Origin: an uncultured bacterium
Lineage (GTDB): Bacteria; Myxococcota_A; Bradymonadia; Bradymonadales; Bradymonadaceae
DNA length: 64,000 bases
Assembly: GCA_937981985.1 (NCBI GenBank)
Contig: CALJNB010000005.1
Coordinates: 62,001 to 126,000 of the forward strand
Direction: 5' to 3'
Position 1 is the first letter of the stretch; each line of letters opens with the position of its first letter. Positions 20,101 through 27,744 of the stretch are shown here, piece by piece. The position numbers and the translations under genes are program-made. Below the pieces are notes generated by a model. That model was not told the origin of the DNA, did no database searches, and saw only the letters and a list, made by a program, of their open reading frames with translations.

Positions 20101-20782
20101 TGACCGCCAAACCCGATGTTTCCAAATAGGGACGTTCTCCAACAATGAGTTCGTAAAGTAGTAAACCCAAAGAATACATATCCGACCTAGGGCCCAGAAT
20201 AGATTCTCCAATTGCTTGTTCGGGACTCATATATCTTGGAGTTCCGACGACTTCACCGACTTGGGTTTCACGCTCTCCGCCAATGTAGTCATCAAGAGTA
20301 GCAATACCGAAATCTACAATTTTAACCGTCCCGATTTTTTTAGGTAAACTCGATTTTGAAAGTAAAAGGTTGTCGGGTTTAAGATCTCGATGGACAACCC
20401 CGCGCGCGTGCGCGTGCGCCAAACCACCGGCGAGTTGAATTCCCAACTTGATAATATTACGAACCGAAAGACCCACTTGAATGGCCTCGTTGAGTGTCGG
20501 TCCCTCGATGAGCTCCATCGCGATATAAGGAGAATCGTCGACTCCAAATGCATAAACACCTGCGATATTGGAATGTGATAACTTCATTGACGCGCGTGCT
20601 TCGCGGGTGAAACGACGTCGTAATTTTGGGTTACCCAAATACTCAGGACGCAACATCTTTATAGCAAACTTGCGGTCTTGTTTTTTTGAGCCTCGAGCTC
20701 GCCAAACTTCTCCTACTCCGCCCTGGCCGATGAGTTCTTCCAGCACGAAGCGATCGGAGATGGTATCATCTGATTTTGTCAC
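17141..20782 (-). CDS. Ser/Thr protein kinase fused to AAA ATPase and TPR repeats (PknK-like)
   Basis: A 1213-residue cytoplasmic regulator. Residues about 10-270 are a kinase with all key elements: LIGQGGVGEVW (ATP loop), FAIKML, VVHRDLKPDNLLL (catalytic loop), IVDFGIA and GTPRYMSPEQA. Residues about 335-600 are an AAA/STAND-type ATPase with Walker A FLEGEAGVGKSR (near 367) and Walker B LLFFDDVHWAG. Residues about 830-1200 are helical TPR repeats (for example GLGDIERFESRFAEAERFY). The start is GTG with AGGA upstream. The family couples kinase activity to a signalling ATPase scaffold. Targets are unknown. The only close neighbour is the divergent Roadblock-like protein, across a shared 180-base promoter region. 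Confidence 0.9.
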   Translation of the reverse strand: MTKSDDTISDRFVLEELIGQGGVGEVWRARGSKKQDRKFAIKMLRPEYLGNPKLRRRFTREARASMKLSHSNIAGVYAFGVDDSPYIAMELIEGPTLNEAIQVGLSVRNIIKLGIQLAGGLAHAHARGVVHRDLKPDNLLLSKSSLPKKIGTVKIVDFGIATLDDYIGGERETQVGEVVGTPRYMSPEQAIGESILGPRSDMYSLGLLLYELIVGERPYLETSGLAVMSKHVHDPIPKIVPRKGIQIPESLEHVVMRALEKKPANRWNSCGQMREELEKIQSEIADEKKYRIHPSEDLTPNELRANRITQEATGLQGSRLKKATDSSIVDHWKQEIPFTGRGKERDQLRFYADKARHKDVGSIIFLEGEAGVGKSRIANWYKQTLEEEGAFRTHSGTFSPDVRGLGGAREVLASMFRTTGLPDEKVSAKVQQRLSAWGHESAKDIKTLVNFLRPSETFDAFEDKKNRSELFALVIRIFEMASERMPRLLFFDDVHWAGQGLFEFFDILVSEITARALRIVIVCTIRTEDLVERPNIVERLELLRKYPVVHRINVARLEQHDGIELVQAILPSEPELVDIVLERSSGNPLHLIMLLRYLREEKLLEWKEGRWCASDINAIKGTVPPSLGELFQERLRQAESHTDGESRLEKVLQIAAFAGARFRYDVVRRMLKDKSLISIFGQGPNVSFSTLQNSFDLDLGLLVAEGFLVEIPGSAQEWYGFSHRLLCDFIVQNTSPEMAKSLHRSAAIAYAAADDARTFSYEIAEHFLACGDEDNALFWYKGAGDDSLQRFELYRSSTAFEAVLKILDRKLGIESSTAVPLGNTVILAELGEKDVDPAIYLEVLSRLGDLYEGFGNFPMAERGYRRVVRIIAQTKNLPEELVRPFGYSWLGLGHIAWQRGDFEAAEWAFKKVREIVNTYTDQIILDVEAVRGLARVFWYRGEYSAAKALAEEAYSIAKGIDDVIGQAESMWILGEIFRLMGKANIAREKFELSMKLYAQESSQTGSARNMLSLAQLSRYQKDFAEARERYTRTLTSYEQLGDKRGQGQCYNGLGDIERFESRFAEAERFYAKALDLYTSIGVEYGMAVVMANLGINAMARGDFGAAKDYLSSAADIIQSNDFPYLVDGIEYNLALAKSLGGQLGDISALLELASKTKIRDIDYAQPLERLANLYASKGKLNEAKALWKRAKEMYEDLDLAVDSRRVETYLQDS

Positions 20783-20868
20783 TAGTCGTTCCTAAGATGT
20801 ATTCATTTGACGTTCGAGCTCGTAGATAAGCTATATCATCGTCTGAATCAAACGCATAAATAAAAAAA

Positions 20869-20896
20869 TTGCTCGCCTGGCAAAGCGTTGTAGAAT
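20869..20896 (+). promoter_or_regulatory. Candidate sigma-70 promoter of the Roadblock-like gene
   Basis: TTGCTC (20869-20874) and TAGAAT (20891-20896) are separated by 16 bases. The predicted start near 20903 is about 60 bases before the ATG at 20963. Confidence 0.45.
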
Positions 20897-20962
20897 TTCA
20901 GCGTTGCTATCATAAAAAGCAACCTCACACGGATGTTAATAACTGAGACAAAGGAGTGCCTC

Positions 20963-21388
20963 ATGACTGTAATTCCATTTGCACCAGAGCGTAGACGACA
21001 ACGCTCTAATAACGTTTACGAAGCGATAAAATTTCAATTAGAGGAAATTTATTCCACAAAAGAACTTCGTAACCTCACGATCGGCGATTCGAGAGGTTTA
21101 CTCGTAGCCTATGCCGGGCATATTGAAGAAGCTCAGGTTCTAGCAGCATACGCGCCTTTGATTTCTCGGGCTGAGGAAAAAGAAAATTACGAAGAGATAA
21201 TGTTACGTGTTCGGGGCTTTATTCCCGATGCGGCGAAGGATACGCTTTCTACACGCGCGTTTGTCATTGACGGTGAAGAAATGTTTATCACCATTGTCGG
21301 CCAACCCGGCAAAATAGAACATAACGATTTATACCGCGCGGTTTCCGGTATTAAGCGTATTCTCACCAGTGATAAAGTAGCTGCCTAG
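20963..21388 (+). CDS. Small protein with possible Roadblock/LC7 fold
   Basis: A 141-residue protein. The ATG at 20963 is chosen since AGGAG lies six bases before it; an upstream in-frame codon at 20933 has none. After a basic N-terminus (PFAPERRRQ), the pattern LTIGDSRGLLVAYAG, a helix (EEAQVLAAYAPLISRAEEK), FVIDGEEMFITIVG and a last helix resembles the alternation of Roadblock/LC7 proteins such as MglB. I assign this only tentatively. It is divergent from the kinase-ATPase gene and could be its partner, but nothing proves that. Confidence 0.65.
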   Translation: MTVIPFAPERRRQRSNNVYEAIKFQLEEIYSTKELRNLTIGDSRGLLVAYAGHIEEAQVLAAYAPLISRAEEKENYEEIMLRVRGFIPDAAKDTLSTRAFVIDGEEMFITIVGQPGKIEHNDLYRAVSGIKRILTSDKVAA

Positions 21389-21468
21389 TTGGGGCGACCA
21401 ACCGTCCTGCGAACGGGATTGACCTATATCAATACTACGTTTGCTTCGCTGGTAAATTACTGCTTTTC

Positions 21469-22560
21469 TTAGAAGCTTAATCGCAGTCCTACCCCTTTTA
21501 CTTCTTTAGAAAGTTGAAGAGTGGGTTGTATTGAAATGATATCTTGTCGTTTGTCTGACAACGCATGTGATATCTCGTATCCGCCAATCATTCCCACAAA
21601 GGGCGATGCTATAGCTAATAGAACGAGCGCTGTTGCGCTTTCGCTATGTGAGGAAGTGATGCCTGAAAGGAAGACGAAGGAACCTAAGAGCCCGACAACT
21701 TCGCCGACGTAGACGGCCCAAAGTTGTCCATTACCGCCCATCAACTCTCCTCCAAAATAAACACCAAGCGGTGCTAAACCGATTTGAGCCGCAACGAGTG
21801 CCAAGAAGAGATCCGTCGAACCTGCACTCCTTCCGAAATCAGCGACAAAAAAACTGAGTCCGATCGTAAGTGCAGTTATCGCTATAGCGCCTATCGCTTC
21901 TACAGCGATGCGGCCACCCATGGATGAGTTTTCTGCCCAATTCTGATTCTGGAGAGAAGGTTTTGGTTTTCGTTTCAATATTACGGGGTCTTTTTCGGTG
22001 CGTTGATTTTCTTCTATCCCTTTTGCGTCCGAGGTTAAGCCATCGTATTGTCTTTTTAAGGTCTGTGGTTTCGCTGGGATTTTCGTAGCCGAAGGTAGGT
22101 TTGGGCGCGTTTCGTCGGGTTTGGTTAGCGGTTCGACCTCTATTCCTTTTTCGTCTTCATTCCCACTTTCGAGCTCTCTTGTTGTTTCTTTCGTTTCTTT
22201 GGACGCCTTGATTTTTTCAATCGTTTTTTCTGCTCCAATTTGAAGACGCAACGAATCGGTAGATTCAATTTTTCCCTCGACGAGATGGTCAAGCTCAATG
22301 AAAAGCTGGTCTTCTGGAACACTCACTCCAATCGTGAACTTACCATCGATGGTGGCTCGGTAACGCCCGAAGGTTTTTCCATTGATGCTCAGGTGGAGCT
22401 TTGCACCCGCCTGAGCAGTTCCCGTTATTGTGAATGATCTCGGAACGATATTCGATGTTGGAGATTCAATTTTTACTGGAATCGACGTTTGTTGTGCCGA
22501 AATCGGGCTGGCTGAAAATAGAAAACAAAAGAAAAAGATGATGGTTTTTAAAACCCTCAT
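21469..22560 (-). CDS. Hypothetical membrane protein with exported N-terminal domain
   Basis: A 363-residue protein with a signal peptide (ending near FSASPISAQQ). A beta-sandwich-like region follows (TITGTAQAGAKLHLSINGK, resembling carboxypeptidase-regulatory domains), then a Glu/Lys/Thr-rich linker, and four hydrophobic Gly-rich segments (AIGAIAITALTIGLSFFVA and others). The C-terminal GVGLRLSF is beta-strand-like. The ATG at 22560 is preferred; an in-frame TTG at 22569 overlaps the upstream gene's stop. It sits directly after the acyl-CoA dehydrogenase gene and may be co-transcribed. Family not recognised. Confidence 0.72.
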   Translation of the reverse strand: MRVLKTIIFFFCFLFSASPISAQQTSIPVKIESPTSNIVPRSFTITGTAQAGAKLHLSINGKTFGRYRATIDGKFTIGVSVPEDQLFIELDHLVEGKIESTDSLRLQIGAEKTIEKIKASKETKETTRELESGNEDEKGIEVEPLTKPDETRPNLPSATKIPAKPQTLKRQYDGLTSDAKGIEENQRTEKDPVILKRKPKPSLQNQNWAENSSMGGRIAVEAIGAIAITALTIGLSFFVADFGRSAGSTDLFLALVAAQIGLAPLGVYFGGELMGGNGQLWAVYVGEVVGLLGSFVFLSGITSSHSESATALVLLAIASPFVGMIGGYEISHALSDKRQDIISIQPTLQLSKEVKGVGLRLSF

Positions 22561-22565
22561 TTTTC

Positions 22566-24347
22566 TCAAAATGCGTACTTTTCACGTTCGATAGTAGCCT
22601 CTGCTACTGTTCTTCGAAGCGAGATAAGATCGATCTGAGTTTTGCAGGTCAAGCGATCAAAGTTTTTCAAGTGTGCTTCTAGTTTTTCGCCTTCAGCCAA
22701 ATGAGAAAGTAGGTTCAAACCGATCCGCTCGCAATCTTGATAGTGGGTGGCGACAATGATTTTGGTCGCAGCACGGTGAAGTTCTGTTTTTTCGAATCCG
22801 ATATCTTTGATGATTTGCCGGGTACGAGCTACCACAGAATCCATTGCATAGACCGCGATGATGAGATCGGCGAGGTCGGTCAAGATCTCTTGTTGGTCGC
22901 GCAAATCGGCCATGTGTTTTTGAATCGCTTGATTCGCGACGTACATCGTTACTGCTTTGGCTTGTTCAGTAACAAAGCAAGCGAAGGTCATATCTTCATC
23001 GTCGGCGCGAGGTGGCACCTCAGGACTTGTCGGTTCTTTAAGCATCTTGTCGACATCTTGAATGACGTCAAAAAGGCCAAGTTGTCCTTTCATAGTTCGC
23101 TTTAAAACCATTCCGGGAATCAACATCCTATTGATTTCGTTGGTTCCTTCGAAAATACGATTGATTCGTGAGTCACGATACATTCGTTCAACATCGTACT
23201 CCGAAGAATATCCATATCCTCCATGAATCTGAACGGCCTCATCCACGATAAAGTCGATGGTTTCAGAACCGTAAACTTTCATTATGGAATCTTCTATCGC
23301 AAATTCTTCGATAGCCTTCATGACCGAGTTGGAATAATCATCGGCTTTGGAATCAAGAATATCTAAGGTTTTATCCATATCACCGGCGACACGATAGGAC
23401 ATCGATTCGAGCGCATAAAGGCGTGTAGCCATGTCGGCAATTTTTGAACGGATGGCGCCAAAATCCGAAATGGGCTGACCAAATTGCTTTCTTTCTTTGG
23501 CATAATCGACGGCGAGTTTAAGTGTATATTTTCCGGCTCCGACGCAACCCACACCTAGCTTAAAGCGCCCGATGTTTAGGATGTTGAAGGCGATTTTATG
23601 GCCTTTGCCAACTTCGCCTAAGATATTATCTGGAGATACTTTAACGTCTTTGAAGGAGACCGAACATGTTGACGATGCCTTGATTCCCATTTTGTGTTCT
23701 TCGGCACCGATCGTGACGCCTTCTTGGTCGGCTTCGATTAAAAAAGCCGTGAATTTGGATCCTTCAACCTGACAAAAAACGGTAAAGATATCAGCGAAGC
23801 CGGCGTTGGTAATCCACATCTTCGAACCGTTGACGGTGTATAGTCCGTCATCTCCCATGATCGCTTTGGTTTTGGCTGCTAACGCATCTGATCCGCTTCC
23901 GGGTTCGGTTAACGCGTACGCTGCCATCAATTCACCTGTAGCCATCCGCGGTAGCCATTTTTCTTTTTGGGCTTTGTTGCCGAAGAAGATTAGGGGCAGT
24001 GAGCCAATTCCGGTATGCGCTGCGAAAGTTACAGAGAATCCTGCGAAGATAGAAATCGCCTCGGTAACGATCATGCTGGTCGTTTTATCGACTTGGAGGC
24101 CGCCGTATTCTTCGGGGACATCGACCAATAAAAGTCCAAGGTCGGCAGCTTTCTTTAGGATAGATACCATGAGGTCGTGGTCGCCTTTTTCTAGCGCGTT
24201 GATGTGCGGCATGACCTCACGAATCATGAATTGACCGGCGGTCTCAGCAAACATGGTTTGTTCTTCTGAAAAATTTTCTGGTGTGAAAATAGGAGTACTT
24301 CCAACCCGTTCGATTAAAAACGCACAACCTTTTGGACTCTTACTCAT
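22566..24347 (-). CDS. Acyl-CoA dehydrogenase (long-chain/VLCAD-like)
   Basis: A 593-residue FAD enzyme that forms trans-2-enoyl-CoA in beta-oxidation. Motifs: YALTEPGSGSDALA, MWITNAGFADIF, and the C-terminal signature VERMYRDSRINRIFEGTNEI, which carries the catalytic Glu. The length exceeds the usual 380, because of an additional helical C-terminal domain like that of VLCAD and Bacillus YngJ types. GGAG lies six bases before the ATG. A 17-base quasi-palindrome upstream (24377-24393) could be an operator. Confidence 0.93.
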   Translation of the reverse strand: MSKSPKGCAFLIERVGSTPIFTPENFSEEQTMFAETAGQFMIREVMPHINALEKGDHDLMVSILKKAADLGLLLVDVPEEYGGLQVDKTTSMIVTEAISIFAGFSVTFAAHTGIGSLPLIFFGNKAQKEKWLPRMATGELMAAYALTEPGSGSDALAAKTKAIMGDDGLYTVNGSKMWITNAGFADIFTVFCQVEGSKFTAFLIEADQEGVTIGAEEHKMGIKASSTCSVSFKDVKVSPDNILGEVGKGHKIAFNILNIGRFKLGVGCVGAGKYTLKLAVDYAKERKQFGQPISDFGAIRSKIADMATRLYALESMSYRVAGDMDKTLDILDSKADDYSNSVMKAIEEFAIEDSIMKVYGSETIDFIVDEAVQIHGGYGYSSEYDVERMYRDSRINRIFEGTNEINRMLIPGMVLKRTMKGQLGLFDVIQDVDKMLKEPTSPEVPPRADDEDMTFACFVTEQAKAVTMYVANQAIQKHMADLRDQQEILTDLADLIIAVYAMDSVVARTRQIIKDIGFEKTELHRAATKIIVATHYQDCERIGLNLLSHLAEGEKLEAHLKNFDRLTCKTQIDLISLRRTVAEATIEREKYAF

Positions 24348-24376
24348 CGTATCTCCGTGAAAATAAACATCGTTGA

Positions 24377-24393
24377 GGTATAAGTTTAATACC
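24377..24393 (-). promoter_or_regulatory. Quasi-palindrome upstream of acyl-CoA dehydrogenase gene
   Basis: GGTAT and ATACC arms flank seven bases, 17 bases in all, centred 38 bases before the start codon. Fatty-acid regulators of the FadR/TetR groups bind sites of this size, but the sequence does not identify the regulator. Confidence 0.3.
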
Positions 24394-24438
24394 GTTCTTC
24401 GGGAGCTGATTCAATATTCATTTCGCCCTTTCTTAGAA

Positions 24439-27183
24439 CTAAAATAGAGCGCATAGCCGCTCCAATCGCTTGCTCAATTGCGCTAAAGCATCTTCGTTTA
24501 GAATCTTATAAGCATACCCCTCATCGGATGATTTTATGCGCTGGATGTACTCCCAGTCTTGAAGAAGTTTTAAGCCATTGAGGTAGGTCGGTTTAGACAA
24601 GGTTTCTCGAAAATTGAGTTCTCCTTTCTCAAGTCGTGTTTTTGCGTCTTTGAGTGCTTTGCGTATCAGGTCTTTTTCTGAAATTGATGAAGAATTTCTC
24701 AAGGCATCTACGATAACCCAATAAGCTTCAACGAAATTTAAAACTTGGGTTCGAAAGAATTCCAATTCCTCAGGAAAAGGACGTTGATGATTGATGCGTT
24801 CGTTTTCGTTTTCTGTTTTGGAGCTCACCCAGGATTTGGACTTGAAGTAGTTGAGTGTGGTCGAAAATACCTTATTAAATTCTGAACGTTCTTCGTAGAT
24901 CCATTCGTATTTGAATAGGCGACTCAGAAAAAGTGTCTCTTCCTTTACCCTCTCTAAATTCATGTTTTTTTCATCAAAGCTGCGAATTGCGGTTGCCAGA
25001 AGTGCCTCAGGAACGAAGTGATGCACGATCGAATTTTTTGAATAGGCGAGTTCGATTCTCCCGTCGGCAGGCACGATAAAACGATCTTCTTTTTCCTTAT
25101 TTTTTTGAACGAGGATTTGATCGGATTGCCGGAAGCGTTCTAACGCGATATCGATGAGCGGTGCTAGGGACCGACCAAGTATAGATTCAATAAGAGGATG
25201 ACGTTCGCCCTGGCTGGTTTCTTCTAATCCTTCGACCGTTTCTTTTTTTTCACTTAATGCATCTTCTATCGTTTTCGAAAATCGAATATTGCGTTGGGGC
25301 TCATTGAGAAATCGGTAAACGAACCCGATATCGGACAGTAATTCGGCGCGTCCTATTCCCTCCTTTTTCCTGTTAGCGTGCGATAGTAAGACAAGTGAAG
25401 TGAGTGCCGAAGGGGTCACGGTCGTCACGGTATTGATATCGTGAATAATACGGTGTCCTAAGCGAACCATCAGCGCAGCTCTATCGTTTTCTTGGACCTT
25501 ACTTTTATTGAGATAGTTTTTTAAATCAATCGGATCGTTAAATTCGATATGGATCCGTCCATATTTACGCGCCAAAAATTGGGGAGTTTTGAGTAAACTG
25601 CTTAGTCCCTCTTTTTCTTTTTCTGCACCAAGTTGTTCTTGTTTATGCGACTTAGATTCAATCACGTGTTCGTACACTACCGATATAGGTATGAGCTTGA
25701 CCGCATCGAGCCTAGATGAGGTCATCGCTGAAACGATCATTTCCAACATACCGTAGCGGGGTTTTACAAGTTTTCCGGTTCTACTTCTCGTTCCTTCAAT
25801 AAAGAACTCAACCGGATAACGGCGTTCTAAGACAGTGTTGAGATACTCTCTGAATACAGCTCGATATAAGGGATTATTTTTAAACGAACGTCGTATAAAA
25901 AAAGCGCCACCACGTCGAAAAAGATAACCGAGTGGCCAAAAATTCAGATTTGCTCCGGCGGCAATGAGGGGGGCTTTGATTCCGTAATGATAGAATACGT
26001 AGGTGATAATAAGGTAGTCCATATGGGACTTATGGCTTGGAATGAGGACGATGGAATGGTCCTTTGACACGTCTCGAATTTTTTCGAGGCCTTGGAGGTC
26101 AATTTCTAAGCCATCATATAAGCGATACCAAATGAAGCTGAAGAGGGATGAAAGAATTTTGAGAACCATCAAGTTGGGTTCTGCAGCGATTTCTCGAAAG
26201 AGCTTCTCGGCACGGATTAAGACTTCTTCTTCGTTGATTCCCTCATCTTTTGCTACCTCGGAAAAAGTTTGGACCATATGTGACTTCGTGCTTATTTCTT
26301 TCCAGATGTGTTCGGGTTTGGCTTCAGCTGGTCCTAATATTACGTGGCGTTCATCGTGAATCCGCTTATTGAGTTCTGTTTCTAATAATTGGGCGAGGTC
26401 CCCTGTCGTAGCGTCGGGTAAGTCATCAATAAAGCGGTTTAAGAAAAGCGGTTCACATACGCGGGCGACCGGTTGGCCGAATTTTAAGAAACTCTGCCAG
26501 ATCGTGCGAAACCAATACAAAAACTTTCGAAGAAAACGCGGCGATTGCGCGCTTCCAAAAACTTCCTCTGCAATCGTTGCATGAGGTTGATCAGGTGTGC
26601 GTTCCCAAACGATCAACAATGGAATGATACGAATATTTTTTAAGTTTTCTTTTTGTACGCCAACGGCTGAAAAGAGAAACTTTTGAACATAATCCTGATT
26701 CTTTTCTTTGGTTGTGTCGGGACGTTTAAGAAAAAGGAATGCCGAGAACTCGTTTTGGAGGAGCGTCGTGAAAAAGGTTTGGTCGTCTTCTTTTTTTCGA
26801 AACTGAAACCAAGAAATAAGGTTCTTCCATAAACTCAAAAAGAATCTTAATTTAACGCCGTTTGAAAAACGGGCCAACGTGATGCCTTGGGTTACAAAAA
26901 GCCAATTGAAGTATAGGTAATCTAATAAACTTCGGCTTTGCATAACATAGATAGAAGATGTTTCGCTTTCGCTTTGGACGAGCCTCTCGTGGTCCCTTGG
27001 TTCTATGAAAACATGGTCAAATAGGACACGGCTTATAAACTTTGCCACCCACCCAAACGAAGAGATCATCGCGGTTGGATGTATTATTTTTTTCGAACGT
27101 GTTTTTTCTAGAGTTTCCACGAGCCTAATGTAATTGGGTGGACGGACATGAGCAACGCCACAACGAGAATAAAGCTTCTGCAC
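24439..27183 (-). CDS. plsB: Glycerol-3-phosphate 1-O-acyltransferase
   Basis: A 914-residue enzyme, longer than E. coli PlsB (807). It transfers an acyl group to glycerol-3-phosphate, the first step of phospholipid synthesis, at the inner membrane. All four acyltransferase blocks are visible: HKSHMDYL (HX4D, near residue 385), GGAFFIRRSF, EFFIEGTRSRTGK and LIPISVVYEHVIE. A large N-terminal domain and a helical C-terminal domain flank the core. The GTG start at 27183 lacks a good ribosome site; an in-frame GTG at 27120 is possible. It is divergent from a receiver-only regulator, with 78 bases between. Confidence 0.95.
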   Translation of the reverse strand: MQKLYSRCGVAHVRPPNYIRLVETLEKTRSKKIIHPTAMISSFGWVAKFISRVLFDHVFIEPRDHERLVQSESETSSIYVMQSRSLLDYLYFNWLFVTQGITLARFSNGVKLRFFLSLWKNLISWFQFRKKEDDQTFFTTLLQNEFSAFLFLKRPDTTKEKNQDYVQKFLFSAVGVQKENLKNIRIIPLLIVWERTPDQPHATIAEEVFGSAQSPRFLRKFLYWFRTIWQSFLKFGQPVARVCEPLFLNRFIDDLPDATTGDLAQLLETELNKRIHDERHVILGPAEAKPEHIWKEISTKSHMVQTFSEVAKDEGINEEEVLIRAEKLFREIAAEPNLMVLKILSSLFSFIWYRLYDGLEIDLQGLEKIRDVSKDHSIVLIPSHKSHMDYLIITYVFYHYGIKAPLIAAGANLNFWPLGYLFRRGGAFFIRRSFKNNPLYRAVFREYLNTVLERRYPVEFFIEGTRSRTGKLVKPRYGMLEMIVSAMTSSRLDAVKLIPISVVYEHVIESKSHKQEQLGAEKEKEGLSSLLKTPQFLARKYGRIHIEFNDPIDLKNYLNKSKVQENDRAALMVRLGHRIIHDINTVTTVTPSALTSLVLLSHANRKKEGIGRAELLSDIGFVYRFLNEPQRNIRFSKTIEDALSEKKETVEGLEETSQGERHPLIESILGRSLAPLIDIALERFRQSDQILVQKNKEKEDRFIVPADGRIELAYSKNSIVHHFVPEALLATAIRSFDEKNMNLERVKEETLFLSRLFKYEWIYEERSEFNKVFSTTLNYFKSKSWVSSKTENENERINHQRPFPEELEFFRTQVLNFVEAYWVIVDALRNSSSISEKDLIRKALKDAKTRLEKGELNFRETLSKPTYLNGLKLLQDWEYIQRIKSSDEGYAYKILNEDALAQLSKRLERLCALF

Positions 27184-27261
27184 CGATTTTGCGACAAAAA
27201 CGCGCCCTAGTGCATGACGTTTCGGTTTTAATTATTTCGTGAAACGATTAGCGTCAACGCC

Positions 27262-27648
27262 ATGAATGAGCCAAAAAACATATTAATCGTTGAAGATGAT
27301 GAAGACATTCGAACACTCACGAATCTTGCACTTTCTTTAGACGGTTTTGAAACAAGTGTTGCAAGTTCAGGTATGGAAGCACTGAAGATTTTGGAAACTA
27401 AAAGGCCCGATGTGGTTCTATTGGACGTCGTCATGCGTGGTATGGACGGTCTTCAAACCTTTCGTGAAATGGAAAAAATACATGAAAATGTTCCTGTTAT
27501 TTTCCTAACAGCTCGTGTTCAAAATGAAGAGGTGAGTACTTATCTCGCCTTGGGAGCCGTTGGCGTGATCGCCAAACCTTTTGATGTGACCGAACTGGGA
27601 GAAATTATCAGAAACATTTGGAATAGCAGAGCAAATTTAGAACATTGA
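27262..27648 (+). CDS. Receiver-only response regulator (CheY-like)
   Basis: A 128-residue receiver domain and nothing else. The acidic pocket is Asp12/Asp13, the phosphorylated residue is Asp55 (VVLLDVVMRGMDG), followed by the conserved Thr (IFLTARV) and Lys (IAKPFDVTEL). No DNA-binding or output domain exists, so it should act by protein contact. No histidine kinase is nearby. An inverted CGTTTC / GAAACG pair (27218-27223, 27241-27246) lies in the divergent region shared with plsB. Confidence 0.9.
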   Translation: MNEPKNILIVEDDEDIRTLTNLALSLDGFETSVASSGMEALKILETKRPDVVLLDVVMRGMDGLQTFREMEKIHENVPVIFLTARVQNEEVSTYLALGAVGVIAKPFDVTELGEIIRNIWNSRANLEH

Positions 27649-27668
27649 CAATCCCCTAACCCCTATTG

Positions 27669-27722
27669 TATTCCGCGGAATAGTTTTAAACAAATAGATT
27701 TAATTTTCTCGCCATGTGGCGA
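27669..27722 (+). promoter_or_regulatory. Two perfect palindromes before the outer-membrane protein gene
   Basis: TATTCCGCGGAATA (27669-27682) is a perfect 14-base palindrome. TCGCCA-TG-TGGCGA (27709-27722) is a second one and ends 11 bases before the AAGG ribosome site. Their centres are 40 bases apart, about four turns of DNA. They may be an operator pair, or the second a hairpin in the mRNA leader. Confidence 0.45.
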
Positions 27723-27744
27723 ATGTTATAAACAAGGTAAAAAA

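Noticed and set aside
19853-20161. Plus-strand ORFs within the kinase-ATPase gene
   Set aside because: They are antisense to conserved kinase sequence and lack start signals.
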